26,699 nucleotides of DNA from DAINBT01 sp036732785 (lineage in GTDB: Bacteria; Planctomycetota; Phycisphaerae; Sedimentisphaerales; SM23-30), in assembly GCA_964537505.1 (NCBI GenBank), contig CAZICK010000052.1, positions 1 through 26,699 of the forward strand. The letters run 5' to 3'. Both the position numbers and the translations under genes were made by a program. The first letter of the stretch is position 1. Each line of letters begins with the position of its first letter. The notes beneath the pieces were generated by a model. It searched no databases. It was not told where the DNA came from and saw only the letters and a list, made by a program, of their open reading frames with translations. Positions 1 through 8,750 of this stretch are shown piece after piece.

Positions 1-1540
1 CGTTTAAGGTCAGCCGTATCGTCCGGGCGGTGGTGTCGGGGTCTTCCGATGAGTTGTTGAACTGGATGGCATGTATAAGTGCGCCGACGGCCGCGTCGGT
101 GGCTGCCGCGGCGTCGAACTCGATCTCCAGGTCGTTTGTACCGGTCCCGTCGATAGTGATATCGCCGATGGCCACGTTATTGTATAGTACCTCGGCGACG
201 TTGACGTATATGCCGGTGGCATTGTCGGCGTCACCGTCGGAATTGGCGTCGATACTGAGTACATCGCTGGCGGTCGTATTGGCCTGGCGGTGGACCAGTA
301 GCCAGCCGCCGTTATAGTCGGTGTCGTCAATATCGCTGACCGCACCGTTGGTCGCGTTGTCGAGATCAATCGCGCCTCCGCCCTCGGTAAATGTTACGCC
401 GTCGCCGTTGACGTTGCTTATTACCGGTGCGTCGTTTTCGGCAGTCACGTTAACCGTCATGGTCACCGCGACACTGACCCCGTTGCGGTCGTCTTCGACA
501 GTGAACTGAACAGTACGGGCGGCAGTAGTGGGGTCATCCGATACGTTTTCGTATGTGATCTGACGCAATAGTTCGGTGGCGACACTCTCGTTTGAGTTGG
601 CGTTGAAGGTTATCACCAAATCCGTCAGTCCCACGCCATTACTAGTGATCGTGCCGATCGTCGTGCCGGAGACATTGACGTTGGTGCCGACAACGGTGAC
701 GTTGCCGCCGTTGGTAACCGTCAGCCGGTCGTTGGCGTGGCCGTTGGCGGTATATTGAACTGTTAAGTTTCCGCCATCGAAGTCAACAGGGTTGTCCGGA
801 TCGTCTATGACCCCGTCGGTGTCGAGAATTGTGGGCGCATCGTTTTCGGTATAAGCGATCGAGCCGCCGTCAACATTATTAATTACCGGCTTCTGGTTTG
901 CCGGCAGCGATCCAGAATAGTCGGCCAGGGCAGACACATCAAATGGCATAGAAAGGCCCGATAACAATAAACCTTCGGCCCCTGCCGAGGCGACTTCGAG
1001 CTGCCAATCGCCACTGGCGCCAGTGAAATCGTCGGAAGCAAAAATATTCGCCCCGGTAAGTTCAGCCATTTTATTTAGCAGTATTTGTCCGTTATCGGAC
1101 GCCCCCACGTTACAGCCGAAGATGTAGATATTGGCATCAGGTGCAAGCAGCGAACCCAACTCGGACCATGCTTCGGCGGTTTGCTCGATTGTTTCGTTGG
1201 ATATCCAGTCACTGCCCAATGAAAATTGGCCTTGGGAACCGTGAGAGAAGACGGAAATCGATTGGATGTGATCGTTGGCAAGCTCAATATCGCAGACTAA
1301 ATCCTGCAGGGTCTCTAGCGAACTATATCGGCTGTCATAGTTGATAACGGTGCCTGCATCGGAAGTTGCGTCCGATAATAATTCGCAATCAGACAGGAAA
1401 TCATCGATAAGCACCATGTCCAGCCCACGGGAAAGCAGTAATCTGGGTTCCAGATGCTCAAGTGCCAAAGGCTTGCTGGTACGGCCTTTCATTCTGCACA
1501 GTTTGCGATTTAGTTTTTTTGTGATTCCTTTGCTTTTCAC
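1..1540 (-). CDS. LEPR-XLL / DUF4347 cadherin-like surface protein (partial, 3' end off the left edge)
   Basis: On the minus strand one frame stays open from the window edge to a GTG at 1540. The N-terminus is basic and carries LEHLEPRLLLS at about residues 28-38, the LEPR-XLL motif typical of planctomycete exported giant proteins. A DUF4347 domain follows (about 42-185) with a conserved-looking His in SVFSHGSQG and Cys in IYIFGCNVGAS, arranged as in caspase-like folds. After that come Asp/Asn/Thr-rich cadherin-like repeats (ENDAPVI-type linkers near 430-450 and 840) that continue past the edge. These proteins are usually very large, extracellular or cell-surface adhesins; the function here is inferred. 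GTG 1540 overlaps the stop of a small upstream ORF. An in-frame ATG at 1492 is an alternative start that keeps the LEPR motif. Family assignment is secure; start and role are less so. Confidence 0.88.
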   Translation of the reverse strand, partial: MKSKGITKKLNRKLCRMKGRTSKPLALEHLEPRLLLSRGLDMVLIDDFLSDCELLSDATSDAGTVINYDSRYSSLETLQDLVCDIELANDHIQSISVFSHGSQGQFSLGSDWISNETIEQTAEAWSELGSLLAPDANIYIFGCNVGASDNGQILLNKMAELTGANIFASDDFTGASGDWQLEVASAGAEGLLLSGLSMPFDVSALADYSGSLPANQKPVINNVDGGSIAYTENDAPTILDTDGVIDDPDNPVDFDGGNLTVQYTANGHANDRLTVTNGGNVTVVGTNVNVSGTTIGTITSNGVGLTDLVITFNANSNESVATELLRQITYENVSDDPTTAARTVQFTVEDDRNGVSVAVTMTVNVTAENDAPVISNVNGDGVTFTEGGGAIDLDNATNGAVSDIDDTDYNGGWLLVHRQANTTASDVLSIDANSDGDADNATGIYVNVAEVLYNNVAIGDITIDGTGTNDLEIEFDAAAATDAAVGALIHAIQFNNSSEDPDTTARTIRLTLN

Positions 1541-1590
1541 GAGTTAATTACCATAACGATTTGGAGGTGGTTTTCTAACTCCAGATACAT
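1537..1590 (-). CDS. Possible 17-codon leader ORF coupled to the surface-protein gene
   Basis: On the minus strand AAAGGAG (1600-1594) lies 3 bases before an ATG at 1590. The ORF encodes MYLELENHLQIVMVINS and ends in TGA at 1539-1537, which overlaps the GTG start (1540-1538) of the LEPR-XLL gene as GTGA. The large gene has no good Shine-Dalgarno sequence of its own, so translational coupling from this leader would explain its initiation. The spacer is shorter than ideal and the ORF is tiny, so it could be chance. Nothing in the peptide suggests an amino-acid attenuator. Confidence 0.4.
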   Translation of the reverse strand: MYLELENHLQIVMVINS

Positions 1591-1961
1591 TGTCTCCTTT
1601 CTCTGATTCGGTATCTGTATGTGTCCACTTTAGGGCAAAACCGGCCCTAATACCTTTTCCAGCAAACAGATATGCGTTTTACCAGACCAATTTTTTATAG
1701 GACCGCAGGTCTGGATCCTTATGGGAATCTCTGTCCGCCTGACACCATAAGATTAAGATACATTTTGGCCCCAGACAACCAAATGTACCCCCCAAAAACG
1801 GCAGATTTCGAAAATAATTGTATATAAGCAGATAAAATGTGCGTCCTGTAAGAATTAGCGTTTATTGGACCGTCCCATAAGACGATATAACGTGTCCAAT
1901 CCGTGATTGCCGATGAAAGTGGGCCTTATACGCCGAGGTGTGTTTATTTCCAAAAAAATCG

Positions 1962-1991
1962 TTGTCTATTTCACTGTTTATCTCTTACAAT
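1962..1991 (+). promoter_or_regulatory. Sigma-70-like promoter candidate for the activase gene
   Basis: TTGTCT (1962-1967) and TACAAT (1986-1991) are separated by 18 bases, with a predicted transcription start near 1998. The -35 context TTGTCTATT is repeated in the metK promoter candidate at 9265. Prediction by eye only. Confidence 0.45.
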
Positions 1992-1996
1992 CTAAA

Positions 1997-2022
1997 CGTA
2001 TAGGAGTTTGTATCTAACTTAC
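1997..2022 (+). repeat. Upstream motif copy A, shared with the GH106 gene leader
   Basis: The 26 bases CGTATAGGAGTTTGTATCTA + ACTTAC match 3893-3918 at 21 of 26 positions. All mismatches except the first are purine-purine or pyrimidine-pyrimidine changes, and the first is C/T. Both copies lie just upstream of a plus-strand gene. It may be a regulator site or a shared 5' UTR element. Confidence 0.5.
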
Positions 2023-2051
2023 ACGTTGCAGTAACAGAGGCTCAGGTAAAT

Positions 2052-3845
2052 ATGCAAACACACCAGGTGACATTTCAACCGGATAACGTCAAGGTCGTGG
2101 TCGAACCTGGCGTCACTGTCATGGAAGCCGCCCAGCGAGGAGGCATTATTCTCAACAGTCTCTGCGGCGGCGCCGGCCACTGTCGTAAGTGTATGGTTGA
2201 GATTGACGGTGTGGCCCAGCCGGTTGCGGCCTGTCAATATCATGTTGAAGGCGATCTGACCGTCACCGTGCCGGAAAACTCGCGTTTCTTCGAACAGAAA
2301 ATCCTTGAGGAAGGTATCTCCCGCCCCGGGCAAATCCAACCTGTTGTTCGCAAGTATTTTGTCCGGCCGGCCAAACCTGATTTGCAGGACCTGCGCAGTG
2401 ACGCTGATCGTTTGATCGATACTGTCAGTACTGCTGCCGGTGGCAATATGACAATTGCCTGGCCCCTGTTGCGACAACTGCCGCAGGTACTGCGCCACAA
2501 CGATTACTCTGTTACCGCCATTTGCCATGGCGAATCCATTTTCGCCCTGGAAGCGTCCGACACCACTGATACCATCTTCGGTATGGCGGTCGATGTGGGT
2601 ACCACCACTGTTGTCGGACATCTGGTTGACCTGACCAGCGGCAAAACCACAGCCATAGCCTCCCGAACCAATCCGCAGATCAGCCTTGGTGAAGACGTCA
2701 TCAGCCGAATTGATTATAGCCGGACCAACCCCGACGGTTTAGGTCAATTGCAGAGACTGATAGTCGATTGCCTTAACCGGCTTATCGCCGAGGTATGTGA
2801 AAAGGCACAACTCGATTATCGGCGGATATATGAAATGACTGTTGCCGGTAACGCTACTATGGAGCATCTGCTGTTGGGTATCCCTGTCGAGCAGATCGCC
2901 CAGGCGCCCTATGTCCCAGCGGTCACATCGGCGATTGATGTGATAGCATCCGAACTGGGCATTGACATACACCCGGCCGGCAATATTTTTGTTATGCCCG
3001 GCGTGGCCGGCCATGTCGGCGGCGACACGGTAGCAGTGGCGCTGGCGACGGCTATGCGGCATAGTAAAGAAATTAATCTCGCTCTTGACATCGGCACTAA
3101 CGGCGAGTTGGTATTGGGCAATAAGGACAGATTGTTAGCTTGCAGTACCGCCGCCGGGCCGGCCTTCGAGGGGGCACGCATCAGTCATGGTATGCGGGGC
3201 GCGACTGGCGCTATCGAACGTGTGCATATTAACGATGATGTGGAGATTTCAGTCATTGGCGGCGGCACACCGATGGGGATTTGCGGCAGCGGCCTGATCG
3301 ATGCCATAGCCGAGCTGCTTAATGTCGGGATTATAGACTACTCCGGGAAACTACTGACCAGCGGGAAACTGTCTGAGAAGTTGGGGCAGAAACTACTCCA
3401 AAGAATTGTGGAAATTGACGGCAGTGCGGCTTTTGTCCTGGCCGGCGACAACCAGGCCAAAAATGGTCGGGCTGTCGTGCTGACCCAGCGTGATATTCGC
3501 GAAGCGCAGTTAGCCAAGGCCGCTATCAGCACTGGGACGGATATACTTATGCAGCAAATGCAGATCGAATTGACGGATATCGACCGCTTGTATCTGGCCG
3601 GGGCATTTGGTAATTATATTCGCCCGGAAAGTGCCCGTCGGATCGGGCTTTTACCAGATGTGCCTTTGGAAAAGATTCAGTTCGTCGGTAACGCCGCCGC
3701 CGCCGGTGCCCGGGAGGTTCTCCTGAGCCGCTCGGCCCGCGGGCACGCCGTGCAACTGGCACGCGAAATCGAATATCTCGAACTGGCCGGTCGAAGCGAG
3801 TTCCAGACGCTTTTCAGCGAAAACATATTCTTCCCTGAAAAGTGA
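2052..3845 (+). CDS. ASKHA-family reductive activator of corrinoid proteins (RACo/RamA-like, DUF4445)
   Basis: This 597-aa protein has an N-terminal plant-type [2Fe-2S] ferredoxin domain with Cys38, Cys44, Cys47 and Cys61 (C-x5-C-x2-C-x13-C). A linker follows, then an ASKHA ATPase-like domain with phosphate-binding motifs AVDVGTTTVVG (near 179) and LALDIGTNGELVLG (near 345), and a Gly/Ala-rich C-terminal motif. The order and length match RACo/RamA activators, which use ATP and an Fe-S electron to reduce inactive Co(II) corrinoid proteins to Co(I). It is probably cytoplasmic. No corrinoid protein, methyltransferase or MtrH-like gene lies beside it, so its client must be elsewhere. The ATG at 2052 puts the ferredoxin domain at the normal distance; AGAGG at 2036-2040 is a modest ribosome site. 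Family call strong, client unknown. Confidence 0.9.
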   Translation: MQTHQVTFQPDNVKVVVEPGVTVMEAAQRGGIILNSLCGGAGHCRKCMVEIDGVAQPVAACQYHVEGDLTVTVPENSRFFEQKILEEGISRPGQIQPVVRKYFVRPAKPDLQDLRSDADRLIDTVSTAAGGNMTIAWPLLRQLPQVLRHNDYSVTAICHGESIFALEASDTTDTIFGMAVDVGTTTVVGHLVDLTSGKTTAIASRTNPQISLGEDVISRIDYSRTNPDGLGQLQRLIVDCLNRLIAEVCEKAQLDYRRIYEMTVAGNATMEHLLLGIPVEQIAQAPYVPAVTSAIDVIASELGIDIHPAGNIFVMPGVAGHVGGDTVAVALATAMRHSKEINLALDIGTNGELVLGNKDRLLACSTAAGPAFEGARISHGMRGATGAIERVHINDDVEISVIGGGTPMGICGSGLIDAIAELLNVGIIDYSGKLLTSGKLSEKLGQKLLQRIVEIDGSAAFVLAGDNQAKNGRAVVLTQRDIREAQLAKAAISTGTDILMQQMQIELTDIDRLYLAGAFGNYIRPESARRIGLLPDVPLEKIQFVGNAAAAGAREVLLSRSARGHAVQLAREIEYLELAGRSEFQTLFSENIFFPEK

Positions 3846-3892
3846 GACTACATCACAACACAAGCCGGTCAAGCGAAAGCCGGTAACTTGAA

Positions 3893-3918
3893 TGTATAGA
3901 AATTTGTATTTAACTCAC
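3893..3918 (+). repeat. Upstream motif copy B
   Basis: This copy matches 1997-2022 at 21 of 26 bases, with the core TTTGTAT-[CT]-TAACT-[CT]-AC and a GTT shortly after. It starts about 90 bases before the GH106 start codon. TTGTAT (3904-3909) and TAGTAT (3927-3932), 17 apart, could be a promoter overlapping it. Confidence 0.45.
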
Positions 3919-3982
3919 GTTATGTGTAGTATAGCCAATTTGCACTGGAGTAGCGATTATAGCAAGTCAAGGAGTGTTAGTT

Positions 3983-6900
3983 ATGATATGTAAATCATCG
4001 TTTATTTTGACAGCCGCAGCCGTTATGTTTTTGTGCGGTCCCACCGAAAACGTTCGGGCAGTTCATAGTCCAACCGATCATGATGCCGCAGCAGTCAGCG
4101 TACAGGAATTTGTCGAGCCGCCTATCTCGGCCCGGCCCGGCGCCTTTTGGCCATGGCTCAACGGTAACGTCAGCCTGGATCAGATAACGTACGAACTGAA
4201 GGAAATGAAAGACAAAGGAATGAGCGGAGCGGATATATGGGATGTTTTGTGTATGTCGGATCCACAGGGTTTTGTTCCTGCCGGACCGGCGTTTCTTGGA
4301 CCCGAATCGGTAAATGCCATCTGCCATGCGATAAAAGAAGCAACCCGCCTGGACCTTCAGCTAGGTATGATTGCCGCCAGCGGGTGGAATGCCGGTGGTC
4401 CGTGGGTGGAGCCGAAAGATGCTGGAATGGGTCTGTATTGTTCTCAAACAGATGTAACTGGCCCGAGCAATTTTTCGCAGGTACTGCCGTTTCCGGAGGT
4501 GTCCGGCAACTGCCCAAAAGGCGCCGATGGACTGCCGATCTATTATAAGGATATCGCAGTTCAGGCAGTCCCCTGTACAAATGATAAAACAATGGATGGA
4601 ATATCGTCAGTCATCGATTTGAGCGGTTATATGCAGAAAAACGGTCAGCTCATCTGGGAGGTTCCCGCCGGCAAGTGGACCATTCTCAGATTCATCAGCA
4701 CCAACACCGGCCATCAATTGATTGTCCCCAGCCCTAACTCCGGCGGCCCGATGATCGATTTTCTCAACGCCCGTTCTACCGAAATGCACTTCCAATACAT
4801 CATCGACAAATTACTGGATAAGCTGGGCAGCTTCGAGGGGACAGCGTTCAAACACCTGGAAGTAGATAGTATGGAACTGGGCAGTGAAACGGCATGGACC
4901 GGACAGATCGTTGAGCAATTCAAAAAAGACTACGGTTACGATCCCATGCCATATCTTCCCGTCCTCAAGGAATGGAAAATAAAAAACCCGGATATCGCCA
5001 ATCGGTTTCTTTGCGACTGGGAAAAAAACATCTCCGATATGTTCATAGAAAACCATTACCGAAAAGGCAGTGAATTATTGAACAGACATGGGCTGAAACT
5101 GTGCGCCGAGGCCGGCGGACCCGGACCACCTGTATGGGACAGTTGCCCGGTCGAGTCGCTGAAAGCTTTGGGAGCTGTGGATATTCCGCGGGGTGAGTTT
5201 TGGGTCAAGCACCGCAGCATCTGGCTGGTAAAGGAAATTTCCAGCGCCGCTCATATCTACGGCAAGACCATCGTCGATGCTGAATCGTTTACCAGTTGGC
5301 GTCACTGGAAGGATGGACCCTACTTTTATAAACAATTGGCGGACCGTGCCTTTTGCGAAGGGCTGAATCGTTTGTCTTTTCATGTATTCTCGCACAGCCC
5401 GGCCGAAGCCGGGATGCCTGGAAGGGCCTATCATGCAGGAACGCATATCAACGTAAACCTAACCTGGTGGCCCAAGGCCAAACCGTTTATTTATTACCTG
5501 GCTCGCTGCTGTTATTTGCTTCAGCAGGGGCTTTTCGTGGGCGATGTGTGCTACTACTATGGTGACAAGGCGCCGAACTTCGTGCCGCCAAAACACATCG
5601 ACCCTTCGCTCGGATACGGCTATGACTACGACGTCTGCAACAGCGATGTCATTTTGAATCGCATGACCGTCAAAAATGGCAGAATCGTACTGCCAGACGG
5701 TATGAGTTACGAACTGCTGGTCCTTCCCGACCAGAATGACATGAACCTGCACGTCCTGGAAAAACTGGCGAAAATGGTACGGTCCGGCGCTACCATCGTC
5801 GGCCCTAAACCCACCAGAACCAATACGCTGGTCGATTATCCACATGGTGACAAAAAAGTCGAAAAACTGGCCGATAGGCTGTGGGGAAACTGCAATGGCA
5901 GAAACGTCAAAGAACAATCGTACGGAAAAGGGAAAGTCGTATGGAATCGGCCTTTGCGTCAGATTCTCCAGCAACGCGGTATCGGGCCGGACTTTAGTTT
6001 CCAGGGCCGGGACAAAACAACCGCGCTCGACTATATCCATCGTCGCACAAAAAATGAAGACATCTATTTTATCGTTAATCAAAACGAACGCTGGGAAGAC
6101 GCAGATTGCATCTTTCGCGTAATCGGCAAACAACCCCATCTGTGGATTCCTGAAACCGGCGAAGTCCGCAAGCTTTGGGTCTATAATTTCGATTCCGCAC
6201 AAGGCACGACACGGATACCTCTGCGACTGCCACCGGCCGGAACCGCCTTTGTTTTGTTCCGCGAAAAAGCTGACGATCACCATTTTACTTCTATCGATAA
6301 GCATTATGCCGCTAACAATACAGTTTATGATTTACAGTTCTCCCACTCGATAACGCCTAATGGTCCTATGTGGCTCTCCGACGGCATCAGCCCCATCGAC
6401 GAACAGTACATCATCTTCGATCTGGCTGACAACTACGACCTGGATAAAATCGAAATATGGAACTATAACGAGAATGTCAGAGGTTTTCTGGACCGCGGCG
6501 GGCGAACCATAAAAATTCTGACCTCTTCCGACAACACAACTTACAAGGACCTGGGTGTCTTCACCTTGAAAAGGGCTACGGAAAATGAAGACAAATATTT
6601 CTCACAGGAGATCGCCCTGGCTGAGCCAAACGTACGATATGTCAAACTCGATATCGATACAAATCATGGTGACCGCCAATATGTCGGTTTGTCCAAGATC
6701 AAATTTTTCGGACCGGATGAAATCTCCGCCGTTACCGTCGAAGATGTCTCCAGTGGTTTAGCTGCCGACCCTAAAGACGACAACAGCACCGGCGATCCGC
6801 TGCCGGCAATGGAAATCCTACCAAAGACAAACACCGAACCATATCTGCGCGTCTGGAAACCGGGCATATATGTCCTCAACAACAATCTCGGTGAATCGAA

Positions 6901-7456
6901 AACAATAAATATAAGCGACATCCCACAGGCACAGGAAATAACCGGCTCATGGCAGGTGCGTTTTCCCGAAGGCTGGGGCGCTCCGCCCTCAAAGACATTT
7001 ACCAATCTCATCTCCTGGACCGAGGATGCCGAGGACGGTGTGAAATATTTCTCCGGCACCGCAACCTATCACAAGGAATTCGAACTGGACGAGACCGCTG
7101 TGGGGTCCGACAAACATCTGGTATTAGATTTGGGAGCGGTTTACGACATAGCGGATGTTTATCTGAACGACAAACATCTGGGCATACTCTGGAAGCCGCC
7201 GTTCCGCATTGATATTACCGGGGCGGTCAAGGCCGGCAAAAACAAACTCGCTGTGGAAATCACCAACACCTGGCAAAACCGCCTTGTTGGAGACGCCCAG
7301 CTTCCCAAAGACCAAAGATACTGCCGAACAAACATGATATACAGCCGTCTTTTTTATAGCGACACCGAGAAAAAATGGAAAGATCAAATACTGCAGGAAT
7401 CTGGCCTGATCGGCCCGGTACGCATTCATACTGCAATTGGAGTGCAACAATTTTGA
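3983..7456 (+). CDS. Secreted GH106-type alpha-L-rhamnosidase with F5/8-type and GH2-like domains
   Basis: The start is ATG 3983, because AAGGAG at 3969-3974 sits 8 bases upstream and overlaps the alternative GTG 3974. The product is 1157 aa. Residues 1 to about 23 form a signal peptide. From about 35 the GH106 signature appears (RPGAFWPWLNGNV, KDKGMSGADIWDV, GMIAASGWNAGGPW), then VDSMELGSE, LCAEAGGPGPPV and VDAESFTSW with candidate acidic catalytic residues. A discoidin/F5-8-like beta domain occupies about 780-910, and a GH2-type sugar-binding jelly roll (YLNDKHLGILWKPPFRIDI) lies near 1045-1100. GH106 enzymes release L-rhamnose from pectic rhamnogalacturonan and related glycans by inversion, in the periplasm or outside the cell. 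The next gene starts 18 bases downstream, so the two probably share a transcript. Substrate is inferred from the family. Confidence 0.88.
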   Translation: MICKSSFILTAAAVMFLCGPTENVRAVHSPTDHDAAAVSVQEFVEPPISARPGAFWPWLNGNVSLDQITYELKEMKDKGMSGADIWDVLCMSDPQGFVPAGPAFLGPESVNAICHAIKEATRLDLQLGMIAASGWNAGGPWVEPKDAGMGLYCSQTDVTGPSNFSQVLPFPEVSGNCPKGADGLPIYYKDIAVQAVPCTNDKTMDGISSVIDLSGYMQKNGQLIWEVPAGKWTILRFISTNTGHQLIVPSPNSGGPMIDFLNARSTEMHFQYIIDKLLDKLGSFEGTAFKHLEVDSMELGSETAWTGQIVEQFKKDYGYDPMPYLPVLKEWKIKNPDIANRFLCDWEKNISDMFIENHYRKGSELLNRHGLKLCAEAGGPGPPVWDSCPVESLKALGAVDIPRGEFWVKHRSIWLVKEISSAAHIYGKTIVDAESFTSWRHWKDGPYFYKQLADRAFCEGLNRLSFHVFSHSPAEAGMPGRAYHAGTHINVNLTWWPKAKPFIYYLARCCYLLQQGLFVGDVCYYYGDKAPNFVPPKHIDPSLGYGYDYDVCNSDVILNRMTVKNGRIVLPDGMSYELLVLPDQNDMNLHVLEKLAKMVRSGATIVGPKPTRTNTLVDYPHGDKKVEKLADRLWGNCNGRNVKEQSYGKGKVVWNRPLRQILQQRGIGPDFSFQGRDKTTALDYIHRRTKNEDIYFIVNQNERWEDADCIFRVIGKQPHLWIPETGEVRKLWVYNFDSAQGTTRIPLRLPPAGTAFVLFREKADDHHFTSIDKHYAANNTVYDLQFSHSITPNGPMWLSDGISPIDEQYIIFDLADNYDLDKIEIWNYNENVRGFLDRGGRTIKILTSSDNTTYKDLGVFTLKRATENEDKYFSQEIALAEPNVRYVKLDIDTNHGDRQYVGLSKIKFFGPDEISAVTVEDVSSGLAADPKDDNSTGDPLPAMEILPKTNTEPYLRVWKPGIYVLNNNLGESKTINISDIPQAQEITGSWQVRFPEGWGAPPSKTFTNLISWTEDAEDGVKYFSGTATYHKEFELDETAVGSDKHLVLDLGAVYDIADVYLNDKHLGILWKPPFRIDITGAVKAGKNKLAVEITNTWQNRLVGDAQLPKDQRYCRTNMIYSRLFYSDTEKKWKDQILQESGLIGPVRIHTAIGVQQF

Positions 7457-7474
7457 GAACCGACCGTTAACAGA

Positions 7475-8668
7475 ATGTCCAACCGACTTGTCCAACTGGA
7501 ATTGTTTCATTTATGTTTACCGTTTCGGCGGTGGTTTTCTCGCAGCCCGGGACGGTCCGCCAAGACCGATACAGTGCTGGTAGCAGCCTTGCTGGCTGAC
7601 GGAACGGTGGGTTGGGGTGAGGGCCTTCCACAGTCGAAAGTTACCGGCGAAACGGTCGAATCGGTGTTTTTTAATATTAAAGACACCCTGGCTGATTGCC
7701 TCAAGCAGACAGAACCAGAAAGTTTCCCCCAGTTACTGGATTTAGCCGACAAGCTGCCCTTTACGAACTCACAAGGACAGATCATCCACACCGCACGGTG
7801 TTGTGTGGAACTGGCACTACTGGACGCGTATGGCAAGTATTTTGGCCGACCACTTTCGAGTATTTCTGAGTGGCTCGGTTTCGGCGGTTTCTTCGGCGAC
7901 GGCTCGATCAACCAGATACGTGTCAGCGGTGTTCTTGACGGCAGCATCGGCCCGGCTCGGATGGCTCATCAATTTCGGTTGATGCGATGGTATGGCTTGC
8001 GTGATTTCAAGCTGGAAATGGGTTTTCAGGATGATATCGAAAACCTGCAACTGGTCTATCGACACTTGCGGCCCCGTCTTGAGCGTCAGCAGGCGAGCCT
8101 GCGAGTAGATGCCGGCGGTGCATGGGATATCGACACCGCGACCGCTATGTGTGAAAAACTCGTCGATTACGATGTCTGTTGCGTCGAGCAGCCGCTCGAT
8201 ACCGCCGACCACTCTCATTTTCACACACTGGCCAGCCTAAGCCCGATACCCTTAATGGCTGATGAGTCCCTGGTCAGTCTGGACGATGGCCGTTTTCTGG
8301 CCGAGAACGATTTTATCGATTTTTTTAATATCCGTATCAGCAAAAATGGCGGTCTGCTGCCGGCTCTGCGACTGGCGGAATTGGCGGCAAAACACTTTCT
8401 CGGCGGTCAGTTGGGGGCACTGCCCGGAGAAAGCGGAATACTGACAGCAGCCGAAAGACATTTTCTGCAAATGGTTCCAAACATTGACTTTACAGAAACA
8501 GCTTATGCGACTTTCAGCCTTCGGCAAGACATTGTTGATCGTAAAATGCGTTTCGGCTACGGCGGCAAACTGGACATACTCGACCGTAGTGGACTGGGCA
8601 TTGGACTTCGCAGGAAAAATTTAGGAAAATTTGTGATCGGCTTACCCGGAAAAATCCATTTGACCTGA
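7475..8668 (+). CDS. Enolase-superfamily enzyme (muconate lactonizing / epimerase-like) with altered KxK motif
   Basis: The 397-aa protein has an N-terminal capping domain (GWGEGLPQSKVTGET, ARCCVELALLDAYGK) and an enolase-superfamily barrel. Metal ligands are visible as Asp212 (VDAGGAW), Glu238 (VEQPL) and Asp263 (ADES), and Lys290 lies in RISKNGG on the sixth strand. These features point to the MLE subgroup, which includes dipeptide epimerases and o-succinylbenzoate synthases. The second-strand Lys-x-Lys motif reads Lys179-Leu-Glu181, so the usual second catalytic lysine is replaced by Glu. The reaction may therefore be one-base or altered. It follows the rhamnosidase by 18 bases with no strong Shine-Dalgarno, so it is likely co-transcribed; a role on a sugar acid from rhamnose is possible but unproven. 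No signal peptide. Confidence 0.82.
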   Translation: MSNRLVQLELFHLCLPFRRWFSRSPGRSAKTDTVLVAALLADGTVGWGEGLPQSKVTGETVESVFFNIKDTLADCLKQTEPESFPQLLDLADKLPFTNSQGQIIHTARCCVELALLDAYGKYFGRPLSSISEWLGFGGFFGDGSINQIRVSGVLDGSIGPARMAHQFRLMRWYGLRDFKLEMGFQDDIENLQLVYRHLRPRLERQQASLRVDAGGAWDIDTATAMCEKLVDYDVCCVEQPLDTADHSHFHTLASLSPIPLMADESLVSLDDGRFLAENDFIDFFNIRISKNGGLLPALRLAELAAKHFLGGQLGALPGESGILTAAERHFLQMVPNIDFTETAYATFSLRQDIVDRKMRFGYGGKLDILDRSGLGIGLRRKNLGKFVIGLPGKIHLT

Positions 8669-8750
8669 CTATAATAAGATTACAAGATCGAAGTTTGTCA
8701 ACGTAAGTGTCGTTGGATACCGTTTAGTATTAGGCAAGTGGCGGACCATC

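Larger units (their letters stand above)
1541..2051. other. Divergent intergenic region (511 bases)
   Basis: This region separates the minus-strand surface-protein gene from the plus-strand activase gene. It holds the leader ORF at its left end, a promoter candidate at 1962-1991 and a duplicated motif at 1997-2022. I see no other gene, tRNA or long repeat between about 1600 and 1960. Confidence 0.6.

Noticed and set aside
30..758. Three plus-strand ORFs opposite the surface-protein gene.
   Set aside because: The minus strand gives a continuous LEPR-XLL/DUF4347/cadherin-like reading; the plus ORFs are low-complexity shadows.
5459..6304. Minus-strand ORF of 281 codons opposite the GH106 gene.
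   Set aside because: The plus strand carries clear GH106 motifs throughout; the antisense frame is a by-product of codon usage.
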